This document shows positions 15,881 through 24,929 of a stretch of DNA of 31,191 nucleotides, in pieces. The first letter of the stretch is position 1. Each line of letters starts with the position of its first letter. Both the position numbers and the translations under genes were made by a program. The DNA comes from Undivivens sp041654215. GTDB lineage: Bacteria; Omnitrophota; Gorgyraeia; Gygaellales; Profunditerraquicolaceae. The stretch covers positions 1 to 31,191 of the forward strand of contig JBAZDY010000011.1 in assembly GCA_041654215.1 (NCBI GenBank), read 5' to 3'. Below the pieces are notes generated by a model. The model had not been told where the DNA came from, searched no databases, and was given only the letters and a program-made list of their open reading frames with translations.

Positions 15881-16366
15881 TTATTTACCCGGAACGGCCG
15901 CAAGCAGCGATTTATACTCCTTGTAAGGGAACTCGTTGGTCTGAAGTAATATTCTTCCCTCCCGGTCTACCAGTGTGTAAGTAGGTACTCCGATCAGCCG
16001 GTAAGTGTCCGCTACCGTTCCGTATCCGTCCAGGAAAGAAGAAATGTTTATACGATTACGGCTGAGGAAACGCAGGACTTTCTCTTCGCTTTCCCCCACG
16101 TTGATGGGAATGACCTCGATCCCTTCCGCCGACATCTTTTCGTACTTTTCATTCAGCATCTTCATCTGCCTGACGCAATACGGACACCAGGTGGTCCAGA
16201 AGAAAAGCAGCACCGGTTTTACACCCCGGAAATAGCTCATGGTGACCGTCTTGCCGGAAGTAGCGGTCAGGCTGAAATCTGACGCGCTGTCGAAGGCCCA
16301 AAGGCTGCCGACGCAGAATAACGATAACGCCAGGACAGAGACGGCTAATATTTTTAGTATCTTCAT
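15881..16366 (-). CDS. TlpA-like exported thioredoxin-fold protein
   Basis: A signal peptide or membrane anchor covers residues 1 to about 24. The thioredoxin fold follows, with active site WCPYC at C61 and C64 after LLFFWTTW, and cis-Pro in GVPTYTLVDREG. TlpA/ResA-type proteins reduce or oxidise thiols in the periplasm, often in cytochrome c maturation. The CcdA gene just upstream on the same strand is the expected membrane electron donor, so they are probably partners. GAGGAG lies just before the ATG. Confidence 0.9.
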   Translation of the reverse strand: MKILKILAVSVLALSLFCVGSLWAFDSASDFSLTATSGKTVTMSYFRGVKPVLLFFWTTWCPYCVRQMKMLNEKYEKMSAEGIEVIPINVGESEEKVLRFLSRNRINISSFLDGYGTVADTYRLIGVPTYTLVDREGRILLQTNEFPYKEYKSLLAAVPGK

Positions 16367-16439
16367 ACTCTCCTCTTTTTATGCGCCGCTGGCTGTTTAT
16401 CTCCGGGAGGACGACAACGGCAGTCATGCTGCGACAAGT

Positions 16440-17108
16440 TCAATTCAATCCTTTTATTATAAAATACACCCCGCTGGCGCACAACAATAAAGCGCAGGCT
16501 TTCTGTACATATTCCAGCCATTTGCCGGACTTTGGCAGCCGGGAAAGGAAATAACCGGATGTTCCGGCGACTATGAACAGCAGGCTCATCCCGTACGCGA
16601 AAGTAAGCAGCAACAGCCCGCCGTAGAACACATTCTTGCGCGAAGCGAGATAGACCAGGATGGAACCGAGCACCGGGGTAACGCACGGACTAATCAGCAG
16701 TGCCGACCCGCAGCCGAGAAAGAAAGCCCAGAAAATCCCGCCGCGTCCTTTGCCTGTTGGGCGCACTACGATAAACCGCTTTACAGGCAGCTTCAGGATA
16801 CCGGACATGAATACGCCGAGAATGAATATCAATAAACCGGAGAGGACCGATATCCATGCAGAAGCTGCTAACCTTGCCATAGCCCTGCCGCCCAGCGAAG
16901 CCAGCACGCCCAGCATGGCGTAAATGAAAGCGGTCCCGCCGGCGTAGGAAAAACTCAACAGAAAAGCCCTGCGGCGGGAAACACATGAAGACGCCCCCAC
17001 ATAACCGATTATGACCGGTAAAAGCGGATATACGCAGGGAGTAAAACTCCAGAGCACCCCGCCGGCAAAAGCTATGACGAAATCAAACGGCGTTCCCGAC
17101 AGATTCAT
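16440..17108 (-). CDS. ccdA: CcdA/DsbD-type membrane thiol-disulfide carrier
   Basis: Six hydrophobic segments and two conserved Cys in TPC..P settings (FTPCVYPLLP, C25; ISPCVTPVLG, C142) identify the CcdA/DsbD transmembrane family. These Cys pass electrons from cytoplasmic thioredoxin to exported thioredoxin-fold proteins. At 222 residues it is the short CcdA form without DsbD's outer domains. It overlaps CutA by 26 bases upstream and lies 73 bases before the TlpA-like gene, its likely redox partner. Confidence 0.92.
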   Translation of the reverse strand: MNLSGTPFDFVIAFAGGVLWSFTPCVYPLLPVIIGYVGASSCVSRRRAFLLSFSYAGGTAFIYAMLGVLASLGGRAMARLAASAWISVLSGLLIFILGVFMSGILKLPVKRFIVVRPTGKGRGGIFWAFFLGCGSALLISPCVTPVLGSILVYLASRKNVFYGGLLLLTFAYGMSLLFIVAGTSGYFLSRLPKSGKWLEYVQKACALLLCASGVYFIIKGLN

Positions 17109-17403
17109 TTATCCAGGAAAGATATTCTTTCGTCCCGGCGACAACAGGCAAAGCGACGATCTCCGGCACGGAGTAGCTGTGGCAGGATCTGACCTCGCCG
17201 GCCAAGCGCAAAAACAAGGATTTCTTGGTTTTTATAACCAGCAGGCATTCCCGGCAGTTATTGACGCGCCCCTTCCAGCGGAAAAACGAGGATATCCCGG
17301 GAACGACGTTCACACAGGCGGCCAGTTTCTTCTCCACCAGGCGGCGGGCTATCTTATCCGACTCTTTCTTACTGCAGACTGTTACGAACACGGTGATATA
17401 CAT
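17083..17403 (-). CDS. cutA: CutA1 divalent-cation tolerance protein
   Basis: This 106-residue protein shows the full CutA1 pattern: FVTVCSKKESDKIARRLVEKKLAACVNVVPGI, then SFFRWKGRV, ECLLVIKTKK and a C-terminal HSYSVPEIVALPV with the trailing YLSWI. CutA1 forms a trimer and is linked to copper and divalent metal tolerance; its exact action is unsettled. It lies 12 bases after the flavodoxin stop and runs 26 bases into ccdA, so it is part of the same operon. Confidence 0.93.
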   Translation of the reverse strand: MYITVFVTVCSKKESDKIARRLVEKKLAACVNVVPGISSFFRWKGRVNNCRECLLVIKTKKSLFLRLAGEVRSCHSYSVPEIVALPVVAGTKEYLSWINESVGNAV

Positions 17404-17415
17404 GGGAGATTTCCC

Positions 17416-17904
17416 TCACGCTGACGGTCCGGCCGCGAGTTTCTTAATCAGTTCGGCGACCCTGCCGCCCAGCCTCAGGCATTCGTCCGCGGCTCGCTCG
17501 TCGCAGCTTCCCACGGCAACCGGGCCGTAATGGTCTCCTTTGGGATCGCCGTGTATGATCATACCATGCACGAGCAGAACATGCAAGATATCCAGGATGG
17601 TGCTTTCGTTGCCTCCTGCGAGGTTGCCGCTGGAGGCGAACGCCGCTCCGATCCTGCCGTCGAGCCTGCCGTGCAGCTTTACCGACTCGTCCACCAGCTT
17701 CTTTATCTCGGCGGCCATGGTCCCGTAATAAACCGGCGACCCTATTATCACGCCGGAATAAGCAAGCAGTTCATCCACTTCCACAGATCCCACATCCCGA
17801 ACGTCCGTCTCCACCCCGTGGCTGCGCGCCCCCTCGGCCACCAGTTCCGCCATGCGTCTGGTGGTGCCGCCCCGTGAATAATAGATCACTATTATCTTCT
17901 GCAT
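17416..17904 (-). CDS. Flavodoxin / WrbA-like NAD(P)H oxidoreductase
   Basis: MQKIIVIYYSRGGTTRRMAE is the flavodoxin-like FMN-phosphate loop, followed by VIIGSPVYYGTMAAEIKKLVDE, AAFASSGNLAGGNESTI and a late GPVAVGS, all as in WrbA-type quinone reductases. The frame is open 22 codons further upstream, but the ATG at 17904 has GGGAGGTGAGC directly before it and gives the canonical N-terminus, so it is chosen. It has 162 residues, somewhat shorter than E. coli WrbA. It is cytoplasmic and would reduce quinones or supply electrons; the partner is unknown. Confidence 0.88.
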   Translation of the reverse strand: MQKIIVIYYSRGGTTRRMAELVAEGARSHGVETDVRDVGSVEVDELLAYSGVIIGSPVYYGTMAAEIKKLVDESVKLHGRLDGRIGAAFASSGNLAGGNESTILDILHVLLVHGMIIHGDPKGDHYGPVAVGSCDERAADECLRLGGRVAELIKKLAAGPSA

Positions 17905-17906
17905 GC

Positions 17907-18164
17907 TCACCTCCCGGATACAGTGGTTTCTTCTATTTTGGCCGACCTTATCTTCCCGTATTGAGAACAAATGTCGAATACCAGTTCCGGATCATCGGTC
18001 CCCAGAGAAACGTGCATGCATGATCCCCCGGGAACACCCGCCTCCCCCTGAAGAGACAGCTCTATCTCTTCCCCTATCCCATCCAGAGCCCGGCGCAGCA
18101 TATCCTCCGAGACGCACCCTACCCCGAGTATGAATTTCATCCTGAATTTTCTTAAAAGGAACAT
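17907..18164 (-). CDS. Small hypothetical protein
   Basis: I do not recognise this product. The chosen ATG (18164) follows AGGAGG by three bases; an inner ATG at 18140 (MKFILGVGCVSEDMLRRALD) gives a more natural fold start but lacks a close Shine-Dalgarno site. The product would be about 85 residues with one beta-alpha-beta-like pattern, a Gly-rich centre (GEAGVPGGSC) and no membrane segment. It sits two bases before the flavodoxin start and just after pgeF, so it is co-transcribed. Confidence 0.5.
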   Translation of the reverse strand: MFLLRKFRMKFILGVGCVSEDMLRRALDGIGEEIELSLQGEAGVPGGSCMHVSLGTDDPELVFDICSQYGKIRSAKIEETTVSGR

Positions 18165-18171
18165 ACGCCTC

Positions 18172-18894
18172 CTATTGCGTTTTGCCAAGCATAATCACTG
18201 AAAGCATCCTCCCCGCGAGCCCTCCTTCCCTGCGGTAAGAAAAGAAGTCGTTCCCCATGCACATGGTGCACTGACCACCGCTCCCATGTATATTCTCAGA
18301 CCTCACGCCGCAGGCAAGCAATGCCTGTCTATTGAAACCGGAGAGATCGAAAAACGTATCCTCTCCGTCCATAGCGACTGACCCGGGAAAAATCTCCCGG
18401 AACTCTCCTGAGACCCGGTAACAGCATTGTCCTATGCAGGGCCCCAGCCATGCCGAGACCGCTTCCGGCCTGGTGCCGAATTTTTCCCGCATCAAACGCA
18501 GGGTATTGCCGATTATCCCGTCGCGGCTCCCGCGCCATCCGGCGTGGATGGCCGCCGCCGCCGGCGCCGCGGGATCGAAAAGCAATACCGGCAGACAGTC
18601 GGCGGTAAGTATGCCGAGCGGCAGTCCGGGAACGCAGGTAACCAGGGCGTCCGCCCGGGCCACGGAAGTCTCGAAAGACAACGCCCCTTTCCCGGCGTCG
18701 GCGGAGGTGACCTCCACGGCTCTGCCGCCGTGCACCTGGTCGCAGCAGACCAGACGGCCGGGGACGGCGCCTATCGAAGCAAGAAAATCCCCGCGGTTAA
18801 CCAGCACGTCCGCCTTATCCCCGTGCCGGAACGACATATTTATGCGCCCGCGGCCGAAAGCCAGGCCGATCCCGCACAACTCCTCAGACGTCAT
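18172..18894 (-). CDS. pgeF: PgeF/YfiH-type purine nucleoside phosphorylase (laccase-domain protein)
   Basis: Diagnostic motifs are present in order: QVHGG, LTADCLPVLLFD, AAIHAGWRGSRDGI and LGPCIGQCCYRVSGEF. They supply the His/Cys zinc site of this family, which acts on adenosine and inosine and in E. coli edits peptidoglycan precursors. An ATG further upstream opens the frame, but those residues lie inside rmuC. The ATG at 18894, which overlaps the rmuC stop by 11 bases, gives a 240-residue protein of normal family length and is chosen. Confidence 0.92.
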   Translation of the reverse strand: MTSEELCGIGLAFGRGRINMSFRHGDKADVLVNRGDFLASIGAVPGRLVCCDQVHGGRAVEVTSADAGKGALSFETSVARADALVTCVPGLPLGILTADCLPVLLFDPAAPAAAAIHAGWRGSRDGIIGNTLRLMREKFGTRPEAVSAWLGPCIGQCCYRVSGEFREIFPGSVAMDGEDTFFDLSGFNRQALLACGVRSENIHGSGGQCTMCMGNDFFSYRREGGLAGRMLSVIMLGKTQ

Positions 18895-19810
18895 TTTCCT
18901 GCCTGTCCACGGAGGCAATCTTTTCCGCCAGTTTCTCGAGTTTTCTGGAACTCTCTTCGTATTTACGGCCCGCGTCCTGCAGGTGCCTGCCCACGAGCTG
19001 ATAATCATCCCGGAATTTGTTTATCTCGCCCGATAAAGAAGCTATAGTCTTTAATATGCGTTCCGCGTTCTCTTCCACGCGCAACCCCTTCAATCCCAGG
19101 CAGATTATCTGCAGGTAGGCGTAGAAAGTAAGCGGCGACACCGGATATACCCTGCGCGAGATCAAATAAGACAAAAGGTCTTCCGTGGCTATTATCTCGT
19201 AATAGACGTTCTCCGCCGGGATATACATAAAAGCGAAATCGTAGGTGTTCTCGGCCGGGAGGATGTATTTAGAAGCTATCTCGTCGGTCCTGTCCTTGAC
19301 GTCGGAAACGAACTTTTTCTTCAGGGCCGCGCGCGCCTGTTCCTGCGGTTCAGCCGTCATCTTTTGAAAGTTCTCCAGGCTGAACTTGGCGTCCACCGGT
19401 AAGAGACGCTCCCCCAGCCTGATAACCGCGTCCACCGTGTCGGAGGTGCGGAAACGGTATTGCGCCTGGAAGAAATCGGGAGGCAGAACCTGGGAAAGCA
19501 GGTTTTCCAGAAAAGTCTCGGCGAACTTTCCCCTGAACTTGGGAGCCCGCAACAGTTCCTGCAAACTGGATATGTCCCTGCCTATCTCGTATATCCTGCG
19601 GTTTACCTCCTCGACGCGGGCTAATTTATCCTGGACCCCGCCAAAAACTCCGAGAGTATCGCCTATATTCTTATTCAAAGAGTCTCCGCTCCTGCGCACC
19701 GCCTCGGCCATCGCGTCCATGCGGGAACTAATCTGAAAATAAAGGCGCAACAGCACGAAGAACACCGCGAAAACCGCCAGTACCGACGCGATCACCAGAA
19801 CTATGACCAT
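18884..19810 (-). CDS. rmuC: RmuC-family DNA recombination protein
   Basis: An N-terminal membrane segment (about residues 2-25) is followed by a helical coil, then the RmuC domain: FAETFLENLLSQVLPPDFFQ, LPVDAKFSLENFQKM, ASKYILPAENTYDFAFMYIP and VYPVSPLTFYAYLQIICLGL. RmuC proteins limit inversion-type rearrangements in E. coli, and the domain is nuclease-like. At 308 residues it is shorter than the E. coli protein because of a short coiled-coil region. It overlaps pgeF by 11 bases. Confidence 0.92.
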   Translation of the reverse strand: MVIVLVIASVLAVFAVFFVLLRLYFQISSRMDAMAEAVRRSGDSLNKNIGDTLGVFGGVQDKLARVEEVNRRIYEIGRDISSLQELLRAPKFRGKFAETFLENLLSQVLPPDFFQAQYRFRTSDTVDAVIRLGERLLPVDAKFSLENFQKMTAEPQEQARAALKKKFVSDVKDRTDEIASKYILPAENTYDFAFMYIPAENVYYEIIATEDLLSYLISRRVYPVSPLTFYAYLQIICLGLKGLRVEENAERILKTIASLSGEINKFRDDYQLVGRHLQDAGRKYEESSRKLEKLAEKIASVDRQENDV

Positions 19811-19844
19811 TTCTCGTTCTCCCCTTTACGGACCCGGCCTCAGC

Positions 19845-20564
19845 CTACGGCAAATATTCCCGTTTTATTCTTTTAACGCTGCGGAAGATATTGGTTTTAA
19901 CGTCCGGACACACGCGCTCCGCCTGCGCTATGAAACGCCCCACAAGCGCCCGGTTAGTTTTGCCGCTGTGCGGACACCGGCATTTCTGCGCCGGTATTTT
20001 GTAAGCGTCGGCAAAAGCTATTATCTCCTTCTCCTCAGCGTATGCCAGCGGCCGTATCAACGTCAACTTCCCGCCGAAGAGTTCCTGTTTAGGGCACATC
20101 GCCGAGATCTCCCCGTGGAAGAAAAAATTAAGAAGTATGGTCTGGACTATATCATCCTTGTGATGGCCCAGAGCGACTTTGGAACACCCGAGCCTGTCCG
20201 CCGCCTCGAACAACGTCTTGCGCCGGTTCCAGGAACACCAGAAACAGTTAATTTTCCCGCGGTCGCTGGAACGCAAGGCGTCAGATCTTTCTATGTGGAA
20301 CTCAACGCCGATGCCGCGCAGATGACGTTCCAGCCTCGCCGGATTTACTCCCCCATAGCCCAAATCAACGTGCACCGCGATTATATCGTACTTTATCGGG
20401 ACAAACTTCCGCCTCTCCTGCATTATGCGCAGAAGTGCAAGGCTGTCCTTGCCGCCGGAAACCGCCACCGCCACCCTGTCCCCGTCGTCAAGCATCCCGT
20501 AATCGGTGATCGCCTTGCCGACCTTTTTGGAAAGAAAATATGCCCGGCCGGAAAGACACGCCAT
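19845..20564 (-). CDS. ttcA: TtcA-like tRNA 2-thiocytidine synthase
   Basis: The PP-loop SGGKDS is at residues 36-41, C107 and C110 form the CxxC (NCFWCSW), and VALGHHKDDIVQT and LIRPLAYAEEKEI follow, as in TtcA. A third Cys pair, CRCPHS, may complete the cluster site. TtcA thiolates cytidine 32 of some tRNAs in an ATP-dependent way with a [4Fe-4S] cluster. The start follows the cstA stop directly (TAA then ATG). At 239 residues it is shorter than E. coli TtcA. Other TtcA/TtuA-type thiolases share this layout, so the exact tRNA site is inferred. Confidence 0.85.
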   Translation of the reverse strand: MACLSGRAYFLSKKVGKAITDYGMLDDGDRVAVAVSGGKDSLALLRIMQERRKFVPIKYDIIAVHVDLGYGGVNPARLERHLRGIGVEFHIERSDALRSSDRGKINCFWCSWNRRKTLFEAADRLGCSKVALGHHKDDIVQTILLNFFFHGEISAMCPKQELFGGKLTLIRPLAYAEEKEIIAFADAYKIPAQKCRCPHSGKTNRALVGRFIAQAERVCPDVKTNIFRSVKRIKREYLP

Positions 20565-22214
20565 TTATCGTCCGCCGGCTCTTGTGCCGCGGGCCGCCGC
20601 CAGAGCCAGGTATGCCTCTTTCAGCATATCGCAGGACAGCAAAAGCAGCGCCGCCGACACAGCGACCAGAATATAAGCCTTCTGCCGCCAGAAAACAACC
20701 ATCCCCGACCCGAGCGCGAAAACGGTGGTAACCGCCATAAATAACGCCGGCAATAGAGTGTATAAAGACGGCCGGCCTCTTTGCAAAAGATAAACGGAAG
20801 CCGTCAACAGCACCAGGGCGGCGATCAACTGGTTCGCCGCGCCGAACACCGGCCAGATCACCTGCCAGGAGCCGAAAGCCAGACAGGCCGCGGCCGCCAC
20901 GGAAATCACGCCGAACACATATTTATTGTTCATTTTCTTCCTTTTTAGAGACTCTCCGAATATCTCTTCCGTAAGGTAACGCGTGATCCTGGTGGCGCTG
21001 TCGAGCGTGGTCATCACGAAACTGTTCAAAAGAAAAACCGCTATGGTCGTCCCGGCCGCGGCGCCCACCAGAGGGGCAGTGAGATTACCGTAGCCTTTGC
21101 CGAAGGTCACTATCCAGCCGCTTTTCTCCGCCAGTTCAGGATAGACCATGCCCTCCGGACCGCCGCTCCAGAAAAGACCGGCGCAGACGGAGATTATGGC
21201 AAGCAGGGACATCGCCGCCTCCAGCAGCATGCCCCCGAAGGTTATACGCTTGGCGTCGCGTTTACGCGCCAGCTGCTTGGAGGTCGTCCCGGACGAAACC
21301 AGCGAATGAAAACCGGAAATGGCGCCGCAGGCTATCAAAACGAACATGGCCGGCCACAAGCCGGCGCTTCCGGCTGGAGCCTGAATATAAAAAGGAGCCG
21401 ACATCTTCGGATGAGAAACGAATACTCCCGCGTAGCCCAGGAGCAGCCCCAGAAACAGCACGACCATTGAAAGATAGTCGCGCGGCTGCAGCAGCAAGTT
21501 CACCGGGACTACAGAAGCGATATAAGCGTAAACGAGCAGAAGCGCCGTCCAGAACGCCATGGCCTGGGGAAACGCCAGCTGCACCGGAAATACCTCGCCC
21601 GCGTAAATGGAACCGGCCATAAGCAAAAGAGCGACCACGGTCGCCGGTAATTGTTTCACGTTCCAGCGGTAAACCATAAAACCCAGTAAGACGGCTATGG
21701 GGATGAGCCCCAGGGTAGGTATGACGATCTCCGGTTTGACAACAAGAGTCTGGGCGGTAACGGCCGCGAAGACCGCCACGATAAGAACCAGGGCCAGCCA
21801 GAGAAAAAATGAAAAGACCAGACGACAGCGGCGGTTTATCACAGTCTCGGAGACCTGACCAACCGACTTCCCTTTATGCCGCAACGAAAGAATAAGCGCG
21901 GAATAATCGTGGATACCTCCGATGAAGATCGAACCTAAAATCACCCATAACGCGGCCGGCCCCCAGCCGAACATGGCGCAGGCCACCACCGGCCCGATTA
22001 TCGGGCCGGCCCCGGCTATAGAAGAAAAATGGTGGCCGAACAGGATGCTCCAGTGCTTTGCCGGCATATAGTCCAGCCCGTCGCCGTATTCCACGGCTGG
22101 GGTCTTACGGCTGTGATCCACCCCCCATATTTTCTTCTCGCTGAAGGCGGCGTAAAAACGGTAACCCGCTGCCAGCGCGCAGGTCCCGGCCAGCAGTAAC
22201 CATAACGAATTCAT
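20565..22214 (-). CDS. cstA: CstA-type peptide/pyruvate transporter
   Basis: This 549-residue multi-pass membrane protein opens with the CstA pattern VEYGDGLDYMPAKHWSILFGHHFSSIAGAG, then ALWVILGSIFIGGIHDYSA and AISGFHSLVSSGTTSKQL, all highly characteristic. CstA members take up pyruvate or peptides during carbon starvation. It is shorter than the 701-residue E. coli CstA. GGGAG five bases before the ATG supports the start. The upstream gap carries a -10 box and a 21-base inverted repeat, so it is probably transcribed from its own regulated promoter. Confidence 0.92.
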   Translation of the reverse strand: MNSLWLLLAGTCALAAGYRFYAAFSEKKIWGVDHSRKTPAVEYGDGLDYMPAKHWSILFGHHFSSIAGAGPIIGPVVACAMFGWGPAALWVILGSIFIGGIHDYSALILSLRHKGKSVGQVSETVINRRCRLVFSFFLWLALVLIVAVFAAVTAQTLVVKPEIVIPTLGLIPIAVLLGFMVYRWNVKQLPATVVALLLMAGSIYAGEVFPVQLAFPQAMAFWTALLLVYAYIASVVPVNLLLQPRDYLSMVVLFLGLLLGYAGVFVSHPKMSAPFYIQAPAGSAGLWPAMFVLIACGAISGFHSLVSSGTTSKQLARKRDAKRITFGGMLLEAAMSLLAIISVCAGLFWSGGPEGMVYPELAEKSGWIVTFGKGYGNLTAPLVGAAAGTTIAVFLLNSFVMTTLDSATRITRYLTEEIFGESLKRKKMNNKYVFGVISVAAAACLAFGSWQVIWPVFGAANQLIAALVLLTASVYLLQRGRPSLYTLLPALFMAVTTVFALGSGMVVFWRQKAYILVAVSAALLLLSCDMLKEAYLALAAARGTRAGGR

Positions 22215-22268
22215 TCTTGCTCCCTAATGCCGGTTCAACATCTCCTGTTTTCCACGACTGCTCTTTCT

Positions 22269-22312
22269 ATTATACTGCCGGGAAGGATAATTTTCACAAA
22301 AAGTTTGTGGAA
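22269..22312 (-). promoter_or_regulatory. cstA promoter and operator-like inverted repeat
   Basis: On the minus strand TATAAT is at 22274-22269, with TTGTGA at 22299-22294 as a -35-like box, although the 19-base spacer is long. A nearly perfect inverted repeat, CACAAA / TTTGTG with a three-base centre and matching AA/TT flanks, covers 22292-22312 and overlaps the -35 box. A regulator bound there would control cstA. The regulator is unknown. Confidence 0.5.
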
Positions 22313-22331
22313 CGCGGATTTATTTCCGGCG

Positions 22332-23039
22332 CTAAAACCGGCGGCGGCTCCTGCTCTCTATTATCGGCAGCACCGCGGATATCCCGCCGACTATCATATC
22401 CGCCTTACTCAGATATTCGGCGGGCAGGCTGGTGGAGACCGCCACGCAAAAGATTCCGGCGCCGGAAGCCGAGGCGATACCCAGAGGCGCGTTCTCCACC
22501 ACCAGGCATTCCGCCGCCTTGAGACCGAGCAGGCGCAAAGCCGTTTGATAGGGTTCCGGATGCGGCTTGCCGCGCCTGACTTTATCCCCGGTGACCATAA
22601 CGTCGAAAAACCTGCCGATCCCCGCCGGCAGCATGCGCTTTATCTCAATGCCCGGCGTGCCGCTGACCAGAGCCAGTTTGTAACCGCGTATTTTGAGCTC
22701 CCGCAATATCCGGAAAGCCCCGGGAAAGAATCTCATCCCCCTGGAATATCTACCGAAAATACGCCTGCGCCGGCGGAAAATACGCTCCAGAAGCTTTCTT
22801 GACGGCTTTATATTATTCTGCGCCAGGAAATCACGCGCGGATTTTTCCCAGCGCTCCCCTTCTCTGCAATAGACATCCAGACAACCGGCTCTTACTCCAT
22901 AAGGGCGCAATGTTTCGAACCAAGCTATGAAATGATACGGCATCGAATCCACGATCACCCCGTCAAAGTCGAAAATTACCGCTTTCAAAGGGGTGTCAGC
23001 GTAACGGGACATATTCTTGGATACTATCTTTTTACTCAT
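22332..23039 (-). CDS. HAD-superfamily phosphatase, beta-phosphoglucomutase-like
   Basis: VIFDFDGVIVDSMPYHF is HAD motif I followed by a cap that starts as in beta-phosphoglucomutase and related phosphatases. Motif II is LALVSGT, motif III lies in KVRRGKPHPEPY, and motif IV is CLVVENAPLGIASASGAG, where the acidic pair is E-N. The cap is helical and rich in Arg (RIFRRRRRIFGRY). The chosen start has CCCAGGA seven bases upstream. The substrate could be a sugar phosphate; malQ on the same strand upstream makes beta-glucose-1-phosphate metabolism a reasonable guess, but this is inference. Confidence 0.85.
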   Translation of the reverse strand: MSKKIVSKNMSRYADTPLKAVIFDFDGVIVDSMPYHFIAWFETLRPYGVRAGCLDVYCREGERWEKSARDFLAQNNIKPSRKLLERIFRRRRRIFGRYSRGMRFFPGAFRILRELKIRGYKLALVSGTPGIEIKRMLPAGIGRFFDVMVTGDKVRRGKPHPEPYQTALRLLGLKAAECLVVENAPLGIASASGAGIFCVAVSTSLPAEYLSKADMIVGGISAVLPIIESRSRRRF

Positions 23040-23105
23040 AGGGATATCCTGGGCGGGGGCATAAACGCCGGGCTTTCCCGGCAGGCTGTCGAAAATTGTT
23101 CCGGT

Positions 23106-24929
23106 TTATGCGCGGCCGGAGCCGGCTATCATTTCTTTTATTACCGTGTTAAATTCATGTTTAAACAGTTCTTCCAGCGGCAGGGGCATTTTTAAAGACC
23201 AGTTCTGCGGGCCGACGGTACCGGGGGTATTCAAACGGTAATCATACGGATCTCCCCTCAATATCCCGGCCGGATAGAACCAGTCCAGAAGGGTCTGCAC
23301 GCAGAAAACCGCCCGGGAACGCAGATTCAACGCCAGAGCCTTTCTGCCTAGTCCGGGATCGGCTTTTTCAGCGGGAACGCCATTCAAGCCGAGCTGCGCC
23401 CAGAATTTATCTTTTTCTCCGTAAGTATCGGCGTGCATCTTCAATATATCTCCTACTTCATTCATACGCCTTCCCAAGACGGAAGCAAGCGCGCCCGGAT
23501 CACTCATGCCCTGAAGCCAGCGCAGCCTGCCGTGTCTCGAAAGAACCGAATCGAAAAGCAGTCCTTTTATATAACCGTAATCTATTCCTTTCTCGTAGCA
23601 CTTGCGCATAAAAAGCCCCTCGTCCACCGTTCCCGCCTCGTTCTCCCACCATGCGGCAAAGTTGGTGGTATCGTGGGTGGAAAGCATGGAAACCGCGAGG
23701 AAACGCTGTTTCTCAGGCGGAAGGAAATCGTGGAGCACGTCCCAGTCCTTAACCCAGCGCTGCACGTCGTTCCCCGGGATGCCGTAATTTTGCAGCGCCT
23801 CGGTGCATACACGGGGTATCACGCCCAGGTCTTCCGCGCACAGCAGTATGTCCGTGTTCTCCAGCATGACGGATAGTATCTTTCTGCCGTGTTCGCCCCA
23901 GTAATTTTCGTCCGAGGGGTCGAAACTGCCGTGCAACCCCTGGTTTTCCAACGGGTCACCGTAAGGAATACTCCATATCCTAAACAACCCCACCACGTGA
24001 TCTACGCGCAGAAGATCGTAAAAATTCTGCGCGTAACGCAACTTTTCTTTAAGATACCTGTAGCCGTCGGATTCGATCCTGCCCCAATCATAAACCGGCA
24101 TGCCCCAACGCTGCCCCTTGGAACAATACATATCCGGAGGGGCCCCGGCGGCCGAATCTAACTTAAAAAACTCCGGGTGCGCCCAAACATCGGCGCTGTC
24201 GCGCGAAACCAGTATCGGCAGATCCCCTTTCAGCAATACGCCCTTATCAGCGGCATATTTCTTCACCGCGGTCATCTGCTTAAAAAGACGCCATTGCAGC
24301 CATTCCTGAAACAGCGTTTCCTCTCCATGCTCCCGTTGGAAATACGCCAGCGCCTCTTTATCGCGGCGGCGGTAAACATCCTCCCAGTCATACCAGGCGT
24401 TGCCTTGAGAATAATACTTGAGGACCTTGAAAAGCGCGAAATCCTTCAGCCAGTATGAGTTATCCTCGCGGAAAGAAGAAAAAGAAGCGCCGGCAATGTC
24501 TGCCTTCCCATTCTCCAGAAACATCTCCCAGAGAAAAGAAAGCTTATCCCACTTCAAGTTATAATCCACACGCGGCGCTTCCGCGGGAAATTTCTTCCGC
24601 AGGGCCCGGACATACCCGGATGCGGAACGTCCGTCCCCGGAAAAAGAATAATAGAACGGCTCAAGCGCGAAAGAACTTATGGAATCATACGGACAAAAGA
24701 CGGCCCCCAGTTCATTCATCGGTAAAAGCTGCAGGATGCTGTTGCCGGTAAAAGAACACCAGTCAACAAGCAGACGCAGATCGTTTATATCGCCTGCCCC
24801 GGCGCTCTGCGAGGAATAAAGCGAGAAAAGCGGGGCGAGCACTCCCGCCCTGCGCTTCATGCCTATCGCGTTCCATTTAGCTCCGGATGCCGAAGCCGCC
24901 AACGCCTTTTCTTCTAACGAGAAATCCAT
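23106..24929 (-). CDS. malQ: 4-alpha-glucanotransferase
   Basis: A GH77 enzyme of about 607 residues. Its glucan-binding start (RRAGVLAPLFSLYSSQSAGAGD, ILQLLPMNELG) is followed by the catalytic barrel with the nucleophile Asp in LRVDHVVGLFRIW, the general acid Glu in LLCAEDLGVIP and the third acidic residue in MLSTHDTTNFAAW. It moves maltooligosaccharide segments between chains in glycogen or maltodextrin metabolism in the cytoplasm. A GTG at 24950 opens the frame earlier, but GGAG lies nine bases before the ATG at 24929, so the latter is chosen. A repeat shared with the leuA leader sits 40 bases upstream. Confidence 0.92.
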   Translation of the reverse strand: MDFSLEEKALAASASGAKWNAIGMKRRAGVLAPLFSLYSSQSAGAGDINDLRLLVDWCSFTGNSILQLLPMNELGAVFCPYDSISSFALEPFYYSFSGDGRSASGYVRALRKKFPAEAPRVDYNLKWDKLSFLWEMFLENGKADIAGASFSSFREDNSYWLKDFALFKVLKYYSQGNAWYDWEDVYRRRDKEALAYFQREHGEETLFQEWLQWRLFKQMTAVKKYAADKGVLLKGDLPILVSRDSADVWAHPEFFKLDSAAGAPPDMYCSKGQRWGMPVYDWGRIESDGYRYLKEKLRYAQNFYDLLRVDHVVGLFRIWSIPYGDPLENQGLHGSFDPSDENYWGEHGRKILSVMLENTDILLCAEDLGVIPRVCTEALQNYGIPGNDVQRWVKDWDVLHDFLPPEKQRFLAVSMLSTHDTTNFAAWWENEAGTVDEGLFMRKCYEKGIDYGYIKGLLFDSVLSRHGRLRWLQGMSDPGALASVLGRRMNEVGDILKMHADTYGEKDKFWAQLGLNGVPAEKADPGLGRKALALNLRSRAVFCVQTLLDWFYPAGILRGDPYDYRLNTPGTVGPQNWSLKMPLPLEELFKHEFNTVIKEMIAGSGRA

